Positions 42,958 through 55,680 of a stretch of DNA of 64,000 nucleotides are shown here, piece by piece (position 1 is the stretch's first letter; the number at the start of each line of letters is the position of its first letter). The translations under genes were made by a program, and so were the position numbers. The notes under the pieces are model-generated. The model was not told the DNA's origin. It worked only from the letters and a program-made list of their open reading frames with translations, and made no database searches. The DNA is from Quercus robur (lineage: Eukaryota > Streptophyta > Magnoliopsida > Fagales > Fagaceae). The stretch covers positions 47,592,501 to 47,656,500 of the forward strand of contig NC_065539.1 of assembly GCF_932294415.1 (NCBI RefSeq). The letters are read 5' to 3'.

Positions 42958-45900
42958 ATTCTTGTTGCTAGTCTCTTTCATTTAATATGAAGAAGAATGA
43001 TAAGAAAAGTTTGTTGGTGGAGGAATTAGAGATAGGAAAGATCCCAGATTGCTTTTATTTTTGTAAGGGATCCTTTTTTTTTTTTTTTTGATAAGTAAGG
43101 TTTTGTAAGGGATCCTCATGTGGCATTGTATAATGATGTACCGAGATCCTAAAATTTCTGATGTATATTTTATTGGTTTTGTTCATAGCTGCTTTCTTAT
43201 CTTATACCTTTCATCTTTTGTATGTGCAATCTCATTATTTGTACTTTGCAGATGGAGGGAATTCCAGGAAAATCAAGAAATTTACAGATGAATCTGTTGC
43301 TGGGGAAGCTTTATCGAAATTCTAGACATAGCCGTCTTGCTATGAGTAGTTACAAAGAGTGTTTAAGGTTTGAGAAGTTAATTGGGTTTACACCTACTTC
43401 CCTTCATCTTATACTTTAATCTATCTTACATCTGTCGATTTGTTTTCTTGATTATCTTCTTTATTATCTTTTGCTGAAGAATACAAACTTCCAAATGTGT
43501 TTTTCTCCACATGCTGAATCCTAATACAATGAATTGTGTGAAATACAAAAATCTACATATGAAAAGGATATTATTTTTATAGGTAAAAAAGGAGAAAAAA
43601 TTTAATTACACAATTTCCGTTATTGAACTTGAGTGGACATGTTTATTGTATGCTTACTTGAACATAGATACTAGAATGCATAGCCAGTAAACATAGTGGT
43701 GAAGGTGCTGCCTTTGAAGTGAGGAAGGGTTGTGGTCAGAATCAGATCTTCAATTCGTACTGTAGGCCAAAATTCTCTCCCTTTCTACTTATCAAAAAAT
43801 AAAAGAAAAAGAGAAATCTCTGCATCTCTCTCTCTGTATGCACACACAAGCCGTCACAGTAGTGTAGAAATATAAAGGGAGACAAAATATTTTGTTGAAT
43901 CTATATAGTAACTTGCACGGCTCTTTCTTAATTCTATGCCTCAAGTCTTTCCCTTGTGGCTCTAATATAATCTGAAATTAAATCTTCGACTAAAAATTGC
44001 TTACAAGTCCTGACCAACTCTAGTAGCCCTAGGCATATGCATTGAATGTTCTTTGGATTTGGATTGCCAATTTCTCTCACTAAGTTCCTAGACCCATGGA
44101 CGCTGCTCCACTTACATCCTTCTTGGCAAGCCTTTGCTTGCCAACAGGTGTATACATAAAAGTGTATTGTTATCAAATGGATCTCTGCTTTGAAATAGCA
44201 TGCTAAATCACCTGAATTATAGAAATAGTATCGATTTTGTGATTTATTGTATCGGTTGTCAAAATCAAGCTTTATTTTTGTGTCTTTTTGATAGGCATTG
44301 CCCGTATGTCCTTGAGGCTATTACTGCTCTGGCAGAGATGGGAGCTTCAGCCAAGGACATTATATCATTGTTTCCTCAGGTTTGTTGGTGAAACCATTAA
44401 ACCAACTTCATATTGGTGATCAATCAATTTATGCATTGCACAAATCATATTTTTCTTCATTTTCAAGGACTTTATCTTGTATGAGTGTTACGTCTTCTCC
44501 TAATTGTAACTTGATTTTAGTACAACAATTCCTCCTAGTTCATAGTGTTTGAAAAATAAAATATCATCATTTTTATGCTGTTGTTCTTCTTAAATTTTAA
44601 TTACAGACTCCAAATAGAAGTGGGAGGGCTTCATTTGATCATTTTGATTCAAGCCGCTGGCTGCAAGTAAGTACTTAATGAAGAGATATGATATTTTGTC
44701 CCATCATGAGTTACTAGCTTCATCATCCTCTGTATTATCAGCTTTTTGTTGGCAATTGCCATTTGCAGAACCTTTTTCCCTTCTGTCATGAAAATCTTGT
44801 TGTGTGGGCTTATAAACCACATATGCACTCCAAGTATGATCATATGTATTGTAAAATGTGGATCTGGAATTTATTTTGATAGTTCAGCAAGCTTTCTACC
44901 TAGTATGCCTTTGGGCTGTTTTCTTTGGTAGTTTGCTGCGCTGTTTTGTTGATAAAGTGCCTTTAGATATATTTAACTGGTTAATACTAACTTAGCAATG
45001 ATAATAAAGTGAAAATATGAGTTTCTATAAGCTGCATTGATAGTTGATTTAGCTGAAACTACTTCTGACAGGTTGATCCTGCAAGTCTATTTTATTGTTT
45101 CAATGTGAATTACAAATATTACATAGATCAAGGGCCTTGTACTCAGTGGTATTGCCTGGTCTCCTTTATAAGGAGAGACAGGGTTCGAATCCAACTCCCC
45201 TATTGTAACAATTGAATTATAAATAAATAAAAAATACAAATATTGTATAGAGATAGAGATCTTTGTTCTTAGCATGGTTTTGATTTCAAAAAGCACATAT
45301 CATGATCAGGTGTCACTTAGCCTATGCTCACTTAGTCATGCAAAAGACAACATTTTTGCACTTTTATCACTCAAAATATCCCTTTTTTCATCTTGGAATT
45401 AGTCTTTTTTTTTTTTTAACCCATTTATTCCAAGTCTTAATTTATTGGCAGTGTCCATGTTATCATTCGTTGGCTAGATGCTTGATTCGTCTTTCTTATA
45501 AAATTAATAAACTTTGTTTATCCATTAAGTCATTATTAAAACACACAATGCTATATATACTGTTGGAGATTTTTTTTTTCATTATACACTAAGATTGCTA
45601 TTCCCAACGCGCCCCCCCCCCCCCCCACCCCCCCCCCCAAAAAAAAAAAAAAATCTTAGTTAATTATTATTCCTTTTTGTGCAGCGCTATGTTGAGGCCC
45701 AATGTTGCATTGCTTCAAACGATTACAAAGGTAGACTAATATCTCTTCTGATTTTGAGAGTTTTATCTGTGTGGTGTGTGCTGTAGAACTGCATCATATT
45801 CAGATCACAAGGCATGATCTACATTTTTCAATTTTCTGTTGGTGATTTATGGTGAAATCTATTATCCAATTGTTATGAAGCTTCCAAATAAAGAAGCTTA

Positions 45901-48900
45901 GAACTACTGAGCTTGTTTCCAATTGGCATGGTCTACTGATAAACACTGTATTTGCATGAAAGTGTAACCTCTTCTCATAGAAACGTGTAAAGGATATCTA
46001 ACAGCACTCAGGCTGGTGAAGATTACACAATATAACTTCAATTTTTTGTAATGATCCTGGAATCACACTATCTGTCAAATTTTGATAGTTTGTGCAATCT
46101 TCACCTCTGGTTTAAGAAGAGGTTGCTCGTACTTGAACTCTTACCCAAGGCAAATGATAAGGAAAAGGACATAAGAGGAAATAAGGCTGGGAATTATAAC
46201 CGTTGATCACTTGGTCTATTGTTTGATTAAATTACATGGGAAAGACATGTAGATGATGTCCTCTATGGTAGGGAAAAAGTTGTTTGCTACTGCTACTCCT
46301 AATATATGTGTTAGTTTATGCCTCATAACTTTTCTTATCCTCAGGTGTAGTTTCATTGGCAGAATTGATTAATTCTAAACTTTTGCTTGTTATCTGCCTG
46401 AATTTTAACTTTTAATCAATGATTTTTATAGTTCTTTTTTCGTTGCCAGGTGGTTTGGAACTCTTTGCAGATCTCTTGCAACGCTTTCCTAATAATATAC
46501 ACCTATTACTTGAAATTGCAAAGGTAGGGCTGATTGTATTTCAAAAATTCCAAAGCTTGTTTAATATGCCAAAATTTTCGCATTTAGTGCTCTTGAATGT
46601 TACATTCAGTAGGTTGGTACTAGCAAGACGACAGCATTTTGATTAATCTTTCTGTTTTACTTGTACATTTATAAACCTATCATGTGAAGATTGAAGCCAT
46701 TATTGGCAAGAATGAGGAGGCCATAATGAATTTTGAAAAGGTAATGAGTTCTTTTTTATACAATTACTATCCCCCCCCCCCCCTTCTCTCTCTCTCTCTC
46801 TCTCATGCGCGCACACACACACGCATCAACCAAAACACAGGGAGAGAGGTACATGCAAGATGATATAAACGTAAAGTTTTTGGTCCTTACAGGTTCGATT
46901 AATAGATCCATACGTTGTTACTTATATGGATGAGTATGCAATACTTCTAAAGACAAAGTCTGATTATACAAAGCTTAACAAGTTAGCACATGATTTGCTG
47001 AGTATTGATCCTACAAGGCCAGAAGTGTTTGTGACTTTGTCTGTACTGTGGGAAAGGAAAGATGAAAGAGGAGCTTTGTCTTATGCTGACAGGGTCAGTT
47101 GGTTAATTTGAAAAAAAATACTGCATGGATCTCTTTTCTTATTAACATATCTCATGAAATCTATTAATTCTTTGCAACCAGAGCATTCGAATTGATGAGA
47201 GGCACATACCAGGTCACATTATGAAGGTATTAAAACAATTTAACACCTGATAGAATAGGTAGTTTGATTCCTGGATTCTGATTGAAGAGCCATATACCCC
47301 ATAAATATTTCATTATATTTTGCTCTTTATCTTCAATTCCATGATCAAAAAAATTTCTTCAAGTTTTCAGGGTAACCTGTTGTTAACAGCGAAGCGAGCT
47401 GAAGCTGCCGCAGTTGCTTTTAGGTCAGCTCAAGAATTGAGACCTGATATTCGTTCGTATCAAGGTGCAACTTTCATGGGGGAACGCTCACCTGCATAAC
47501 ATGCAGCTCACTTTTACCATAGACATGTATTTATTTTCTAAAGAAAGTATGAATAACAGAAAAATGCAGAAGCCATGAAATGATTAAGGACTCATTTATG
47601 ATTTCAGGTTTGGTTCAGTCTTATTTGGTTCTCTCTAAAACCAAAGAGGCTTTGTATGCTGCCAGGGAGGCAATGAAGGCAATGCCTCAATCGGCAAAGG
47701 CGCTAAAATTAGTTGGTGATGTTCATGCTAGTAACTCTGGTGGCAGAGAGAAGGTAAAGCTTTATATATCTTTTCAGCATCAGCTTAGAAGTAAAGGTTG
47801 CATTCATCCAGATTTCAAAGATTGTTAATTTTTCTAAACTTGTAACAGGCCAAAAAATTCTATGAGTCAGCACTTAGGTTGGAGCCCGGTTACCTAGGAG
47901 CCGCATTAGCTTTAGCTGAGCTCCATGTTATTGAAGGTCGAAATGGAGATGCTGTATCTCTGCTTGAGCGATATCTCAAGGATTGGGCTGACGACTCTCT
48001 TCATGTTAAACTAGCTCAAGTATTTGCTGCAACAAATATGCTTCAAGATGCTTTATCACATTATCAGTCTGCGTTGAGGTAAAATCTAATATAAGATATG
48101 AATCTCTTTCTGGATCAGGAAATTCCAGACATAAATTCTGCATTGTTGCAGATTTTCTTCCATTCTCAGGCTTTTGAGCATGAGAATGTCTCATTGTAAT
48201 TTACATAGTATTTGAAGTTAAAAGTTCTTGATTAGAGCCATCACTACTACTGATGGCATGGTCTCATTATTAAGTTGTGCTGTCTAGTTTGAAATGGCTG
48301 CTACTTATGAATTTTTTTGGTAACATGCTACTTTTGAATTTATCTATTCAACTTTATGAATTTCTATGAGTGGTCTCAGGCCATTCTACTTCCTGAGGAT
48401 GTAAAATTGGACACTGAATGTCAATGAAATATGTGGGCAGCCTATGATTAAAAGAACAGGGGAGGGTAAAACCTCCAATGCCTTTATTCAAAAATGCTTT
48501 AATTTTTACTCTTTTACTGTGTTGCAGGATAAACCCACAAAATGAAGCTGCAAAAAAGGGGCTAGAGCGCTTAGAGAAACAAATGAAGGTTTCTGATAAT
48601 GTTGCCCTTTCAGCTTATTAGTTACAGTTCCTTCAATTTCTCTCCATACACTTCACTATTCTTTGCTTCATGATTATTTTTTGTATTTTATGTAATATAC
48701 TTGAAGTGTGGGCAATTAAGAAAAAAATTTCTTAAAAAAAGGGAAATGCAGAGGAATTAAACTTGTTAGATAGTGGTTAAGATTAAATTCATACGTTTCT
48801 ATCAATTTAAGATTTGGGGCGATATGGTTATTTAGCATCGTAACAGCAAGTGGTCATGAGTTTTAGTCATGTCTCCTCTCTACCAAGAATTTAGAAAGTT

Positions 48901-49076
48901 CAAAATTTCATGTTTGGGGCAAGCAGTAAATTTACCAAAAGCCCTTAAGAGTGCATTTTCCTTGGGATTAACCTTGTATTTTCTTGTAGGGCGTGGATCC
49001 AGATGCACCCGAAGAAGATGAAGAAAATGAGGTAGAGGATGCTGACGGAGACCAAGAAGAGACTGATCTTTTATGA
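41293..49076 (+). CDS. APC7: Anaphase-promoting complex subunit 7 (APC7), 18 exons
   Basis: Predicted 560 residues, close to the family's usual size. Coding exons: 41293-41361, 41464-41532, 41626-41676, 42571-42705, 42845-42907, 43252-43367, 44295-44379, 44607-44666, 45685-45730, 46450-46523, 46690-46740, 46893-47093, 47182-47226, 47371-47464, 47608-47753, 47849-48078, 48528-48588, 48990-49076. All are GT..AG and the frame is open across every junction. The protein is a TPR superhelix. An N-terminal helical part (MDVPKEQITTLLEHGLYTSA) is followed by tandem TPRs to about residue 530 (for example NLQMNLLLGKLYRNSRHSRL, and PGYLGAALALAELHVIEGRN) and a Glu/Asp-rich tail. APC7 is a scaffold of the TPR lobe of the APC/C ubiquitin ligase, which degrades cyclins and other cell-cycle proteins in the nucleus. 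Conserved words such as KECLRHCPYVLEAITALAE identify it. The intron before exon 11 has a weak polypyrimidine tract. Confidence 0.95.
42365..42430 (-). mobile_element. tRNA-derived SINE head in APC7 intron 3
   Basis: The minus strand has an A-box-like GCCCAGTGGTACTTC and a B-box-like GTGGTTTGAACCAC at tRNA-like spacing. The tail and TSD were not found, so it is a fragment. Confidence 0.5.
42928..42953. repeat. (CT)n microsatellite in APC7 intron 5
   Basis: About 13 CT units shortly after the donor site of exon 5. Confidence 0.9.
45129..45234 (+). mobile_element. tRNA-derived SINE in APC7 intron 8
   Basis: A-box-like TACTCAGTGGTATTGCC and B-box GGGTTCGAATCC are followed by an A-rich tail (ataaataaataaaaaa). 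Flanked by an imperfect 18-bp duplication: tacaaatattacatagat (45111-45128) and tacaaatattgtatagag (45235-45252). It lies in the sense direction of the gene, 450 bases before exon 9. Confidence 0.78.
45612..45653. repeat. Poly-C/poly-A tract in APC7 intron 8
   Basis: 15 C, one A, 11 C and then 15 A, only about 30 bases before the acceptor of exon 9. Length may be unreliable in assembly. Confidence 0.85.
46771..46804. repeat. Poly-C and (CT)n tract in APC7 intron 11
   Basis: 13 C followed by about 10 CT units, then a (CA)n stretch, 90 bases before exon 12. Confidence 0.85.
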
Positions 49077-50742
49077 GGAAAATTTTTGAAGTTTACATAT
49101 ATGAAACACCTTATAATATTATTCAGTTGTAAATGAGTAACATGTAATGTGAGATTGCTGTGCTGCGTTGCAAGCAAACTTGTGACCCATAATTACAGAT
49201 TTCACGTTAGGGAACTGAAAAATTGAAATTTTACTGCAAAAACTTGAATTTAACCATTATAAAAAAGTGACATGGATGTATCATGTGGGCTGGATGTTGA
49301 TTTATGGGGGTGTACCTGTGATGCAGGCAGAAACGAAAAATAAGTTATTTTGAAAAGAGCAATGGTTGTTACACACACTCAAGAAGTCACGACTTCAATT
49401 AAAAACAAAGTGTGGATGTGTTGAGCCCCTTTTTCGAAAGGTTTTTTTGGGGTTTTTAAATTAGAATGTACATAATATGCTGTGTAATTTTAATGGAATT
49501 AGTTTCTTTACCAAATGTATATTGTGCAAGTCAAATTGACCAGACGATTCTTACACTGATATATCCAGTTGTCTAGACATATTATATTTTCTCTTTATTC
49601 AGCCATAAATAAATAATAAAAAATCAATATGCTCTTGGACTTATTATGTGGTGGATTGTGGTTCCTTACGATGATTGTAGCATGATAAGATTTTGGAGCC
49701 CTCGAAACAGAAACCCAGTTGAAGCAAAGTCCAAAATAGGGCAGTAGTACTTGCGGTTTGAAGACAAAATTTTGTCTTTTACATGCTTGTCATTCACGGA
49801 AGAGTAAAATTATTACATTTGTCGATGGTTTTCAATTCTCAAAGGTACACTGTAAAATAAGGGTATTCGAACCCTAATAAAGAAGAGCTGATTATGCCAT
49901 TTGGATTTCTGGCAATATGGGTGGTTTGCTCATTAGGAGGATGCCTTAGATAATCCTTCGTAGAAAGGCTTCACTCTCGCATCTTACTAAGTAGGAATTA
50001 CCAATACTCACATATTAATGGGGTTCCCTCCACATTAAGCTTGCCTTGAATTATGTTAGTCTGTAATTACAGGTGTATCGCTTGGCATCGGACTTAGTCC
50101 CAACACACTTTTGACCAATGTGTGTAGAAATTTGGATTGCGAAACTTAGTAGAAGCCTATTGAGGATGAATGTTCACATATTACCCGGCTGCTAGTTCTG
50201 ATAGATGGAATCAACTGCCCTTAAGTTTTACTGGCTAAAGACGAGTCCAAGGACTCTCTAAACAAAGATTTCCTATGTTATTAAAAGAAATGGAAACCCT
50301 TTCTCATAATTTCAAATTTTTAATACATAAAGTTCGCAATGTACAGGAATGGTCAGCACACAAAAGCAAGATTAACTTCTTTTTGGCCGTTAAATTGGTC
50401 TTCCAATAAATGAGGCAAGTATGGTGGAAGTGTTTTCTTTAGCTATTATAAAAGACAAACAAAATATTACTACAAAACACACGTTCCCAAGTCACATTAG
50501 CTTCACTTATGTACAGAACTGAATTACTAAAATTCTCTAACGCTAAGCTTGAAAATGTAGATTATTGCTTCCAGTTGGACAATTGAGGTGGTTTTACAGG
50601 CTAGATAGTTCTGGGTTTTGTCCAACGATTCCCACCATGGTTATCTTATATTGCCTGTCCCCCACGGTCTTCCATAAGACAGCCTGTTACTCACTGTTGA
50701 TGGATGGCCTTGATCATTCAGATTTGTTCTCCATTCTCCACA
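49077..50742. other. Convergent intergenic region between APC7 and the Kelch gene
   Basis: Holds the 3' UTRs of both genes, with ends not defined. The stretch 50025-50075 resembles part of exon 14 of the Kelch gene (51966-52013). Otherwise no feature is recognised. Confidence 0.5.
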
Positions 50743-53700
50743 CTACACATTGAAAGGTTTCCTTGGGGTGGGCGCTCTGTTCTCCATAGATTGCAATCTT
50801 TGTTTGAGATGAAAGACTTCGACCTGCATGACAACATGAGGCAATGGTGGCCTAAATAAACCCAGGAAGGGAAAATAGGATAAATATTAAGACGGATATG
50901 CTTGTTTAATAACATAGCTGCAAAGATATGAAGATAGTTTGTTTGGGATGCTTGAGACTCACATGCCATTGTCCTCAACCACAGGCTTTTACCTCATAAC
51001 AACAATAATAACTATCACCACCTAGTCTTTTAGTCCCAAACCTTTGGGATCAACTATGAATTCTCAATAGACTAATCAGGATCAGCCACATATATTCTTT
51101 TTTGTCATTCTATTCTATCCGGAGTCATACTCTCTACTATTTCTTTAATTGTCATATCATTTTTTACCACTTCTACTAATTTATAAACAAGTTAGTCTAA
51201 TGGATCAATCACCTACAATGTCAAAACATCCACCTGACAACCCCTTTTATAAAAGGGTAATATATAAATCATAAAGAGAAGAACAATGGTAAAAAGATGG
51301 CTATGCCATGTACAAGTTAAGCAGCAGCAATAGCAGATAATTATCCCTCTTTCGCCTTTTTGTGGCTACTAGTACATTTTGTTCAAAGCCATACCTGTAG
51401 TTGGAAGGCCCTTGCCCTTTCTCCTGCAAGAACTCCTCTAGTTGAGTGCAGCTCCTACAAAGGATTTCAAAAAATCAGCAAAATGCCATAATTGATGTAA
51501 CCATTCATAATACAAGATGGCTGCATTTACCTTCTGAGTATCGTCCAAGACTGCCTTCAGGAAAGCCACATCATGCTCAAGCCTTATATTGTCAGAGTGG
51601 ACTATATTTGATAGGCTGTTAGCGTCTTCTTGTGCCATCTCTACACCAGCCAGCTTCTCTTTTAGTAACTCCATCCCCTTCACAGTGTCTGCCAATTTTT
51701 TCTCTATCTCCTGTCTGCTTTTGAGAACAGATGACAAATTCCTTTCTGCAGCTTCTCGGCTTGCCACTGCAGCTGCCAACTGTCCTTCTAGCATTCCATT
51801 CTTCCTTATTAAGGTAGCCATATTTAATTCGTAAAATTGATATACACTGGAAGAAGTTGAAAACACTCCAGATTTGATATCACTTTCTGGGAATGCCACA
51901 TCCTCAAATTCAACTGGAACATTTCCAATTCTGTGGTTATGAGTAAATGCATTATCAGATTCATACAAAGAGGCTTCCTCTGCATTGAGTTTGCCTCCAG
52001 TTATGTTAGTCTGAATTCCCGTGTTAGATCGATTAATTCTTTGTTCTGTTGCCTGAGATTAACACAAAATGCAATATTAAATGAATTTCACATTAAAATC
52101 TTAGGAAATTCCAAGAGTAGAGCATGGAATCAAACTTAGTTATCAAGCACCCCCCCCCCCCCCCACCCCGGCCTTCCTTTTCTTTTTAAGCGGGAACATC
52201 CCAGCTTATTTATTACCACTGGAATACTATGCTATATTGTGGCAGTCATGGGTTGAGATTAGAAGAAGAAACCCATCACAGAATAGATGATCAAGATCAA
52301 AGATACTGTTGGGAAGGAAAATATCTTGCTTTTGGATAAAGTAGGCTCCCAATTGGACCCACAGTCAACAACAATCTACGAGAAACTACCCAAAATTAAA
52401 ATTAGAGGTTTTCAATTCATCCAAAATGAATCTGCATGTCTATATCTCAAATAAATTTAATAAAAGAAGATTGACATAGTAAATAATTGGAAACTTCTCA
52501 GTCTACCTGTAAGGAAGAATTGTCATCTTCTGATCCATTTGCCATCTTAAAAGGCATTTTGTATTCTTCCTCATTATGAAATTGCTTGCGAAGTGAAACA
52601 TTGCCGGGAACAGAATTTGGATCAACAATTGACTCTGACAAAGATTTTCTTCCTGAACCATGTTGTTCAATGGCCGATGCTAGATTTTGTCGAGCAACAG
52701 AATCAACAGAACGTTGGGAAGAATCATTACTAAGGTGAGCAGCCAATCCTGTGGACGATAAGCGTTTCTCAAATAGCAGAGCTCCTGTACCTTTTCCAGG
52801 GATAGATCTTTGTCCCATGGATGATTTACTCTTTTCCATTAGCAGGACCTCAACCTGCCACAAAACAACATATGGTTAGAAAATGAAGGAAGTCAATGAT
52901 CAATTGCAAGTCAACGAACATGCAAATACATGATTTCTGTATCCAACCTGATTTGACGGCTCCTTTTTGGATCCCCCAAAGGCAACAAGAAAATCCTTTT
53001 CCTTGTGCTGTACAAGAACTAGGCTGAAACCCTGAAAATACAACAATCTTTAGACAAATAATTTCATCTTGCCAAGAAGAATGCAACTAACACTAGACAC
53101 ATCATCTCAAAATGATATCATATAACAAATATCATAGCAATTATGGACTAATTACATCAGCTCAGGCAACCCATAAGCTCAAATGTCATCCTTATGTGGT
53201 ATTCCCATAAGCTCAATAGCGAAAGTGAAAGCCATACAAAGGCTATGCACAATTTGAGATGGCGTCAGCTTACCACGAGGGTGTGGCATCAATATGGACT
53301 TCCCATCCTAAAGCTAAAAGCCAGAATATTAGCTTTTAATTCCAAGGTTAAACTAACAGCAAAAATGGATGATAAGTTTTGACTAATTTGAGATAGTAAT
53401 CAAAGAACCAACAGATAAATTCAAGCCTTCAAGGATAAAATAGAAAGCTGATGGATTTATGGCCATTTGTATTACTCTTATAGAGATATCAAAAAAATAA
53501 ATTGATGCATAATTTTGGCACATCATATGGCATGAGGCTAGCATTAAAAAGATTTGCAATACTTGATAATGCAAAGAACAAAATCTATATGACTCACCTT
53601 GTTGGTGGTGATGGAAGATGGCAGTGATGCAACAGCCACAGACCACTCAACCTTTAAAACATCAAAGATCAAAGTCTCCACATGTCCTGGAATAATTAGG

Positions 53701-55628
53701 AGTAAAAAGTTCATAAATGAATGTCAAAAAAAAATTATTGAAACTAGAGCAAAATTGCTCAAAGCTGCAATGCATTTGATCCACATCAGAACTCAACTCC
53801 CAGGCCAGTGAGACATTGATGATCTTAACACAAGGATAGAGGACTTAGTTATGAAGGTGAAAACAACATCAATAGCAGCCAGACAGGGTCTGAATGTACA
53901 CAAATTTTACAAATATAAACTTCTTCAAATCATGGGAATCAAAGGAGTTGAAAGCCTTCAATCTTCCTCTCGTTTTTCTTTCTTTTTTCCTAAATCATCA
54001 AATGCTTTCTCAGAACCAAAATCAGGTTGATTTTGATAGCCTTCCTACATTATGGTATAGGTGGCAACTTATATGGTTGAAATCATCACCATGCTCCAGA
54101 GTTTAGAACCATTGTGACTCTTTGTGTATAAAAAAAGCCAAGAAAAGAATAAGAAACACTGAAACATATGGCAGGAACATCCTAAAGTAGATAGGTCAGG
54201 ATTGTCTATCCAAGAGTGAATGATGTGAAAGCAAGGGTATCGGAGGCATGAAGACCCTTGAAGATCTATTAGAGGGAAGAAAAGGAGGAGCAAAAGGTAC
54301 TTCTTGCATCAAACCTAACATAATACCATAATGCGCAACAAGTTCAATCAATTCATGGTTGCAACATGAGAGAAAGGTCCACATGCTTTTTAAGTGACCA
54401 AATGAGAGAAAAGGGTCAAAATATTCTAACAATGCTTCTAAGCTCATAAGGCATACGTTTTTTCCTGCTTCCACCCCCCGCTATATACCATTTAGTTCCA
54501 CACAGGACTCCACAGGAACCGGCCCTTGGTGATGGATGGAAACCGCGTATCTTTATTCTTGACCATACCATCTGAGAAAGAAGATCTAATTATCAAAATG
54601 TCAAATCTAAAGAATCTTTGGCTTGCTTCTATGAGAGATGAAATTACTCACTCACATAATCCATTAAAAAAAAAAGATGAGGAGATGTTCCACATACCGT
54701 TTCAAAGTCAAAAGAGTACAAGTCATTCAAAGTCTTGGACTTTGATGCTCCTCCAAATAAAAAAAGAGTTTTATCATCATAAAGAGTTGCCACATGGTTA
54801 GATCTTGGAGATGGCCCTGTTCCTCTGTACATACAATTAAAAAGAATAAGAAAAACCCTTTGCTTCTGAATCAAGGTATATGGCAACAAGAGAAGCAACC
54901 AGAATTCTCCATGAGAAAGGTGACAAGTACTAAACTTGGAGCTTGTGTACAAAATAGTATCAACAAATTTCACAAAGTACACTAGAACCTACTCACGTGT
55001 AATGAAGAGGAAGCCATGTCAAAGATTTCAAATCAAACATGTGTAGATCATTTAGTTTCCTCTTTTTAGCATCTTCACCCCCAAATAGGAGTAAAACAGA
55101 GCTTGCCCTTACCACAGTATGACCACTACGAGCGACCTGCAATACATAAACTTCAGGTTAGAACTTCTTATTTTTCATGGACCTTTTAGATTATAAATTT
55201 CGTATCTTAAAGGAAAGAAATGTAATATCATTTTTCCACCTCAGTAAGGTATATAACATTGTCCTAATCCAAGACATGGACTACCTACATGAATTGCATT
55301 CTTACACCCCTTGGCAAAATTTGCATAATAACAAAAGCAACCAACAAGTTATTTTCTCACGTTTCATGCTTGCCAATTATCATGTTTTTTGGAGATTGAT
55401 AGCCGTCTTGTCCAAATAGCAATCCAAATTAGCATTCTAATTTTAATTCATTATTAAAAATAAAACAATTATATGGATCATGAGGATAGAAACATCTAAT
55501 TCTCATGATATTTGGCACACATGATAAGCATGGGAGGGGTTTCTTTTCCAATAATGACCTTGCCAAATTGTAACTTCCAAAAGAAGAAACTGTGGGTGGT
55601 TTTTTTTTTTTTTTTTGTGTGGGGGGGT

Positions 55629-55680
<52 letters not shown>

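Noticed and set aside
45129-45205. Functional tRNA gene
   Set aside because: A- and B-box-like motifs are present, but acceptor and D-arm pairing fail, and the A-rich tail with TSD shows a SINE.
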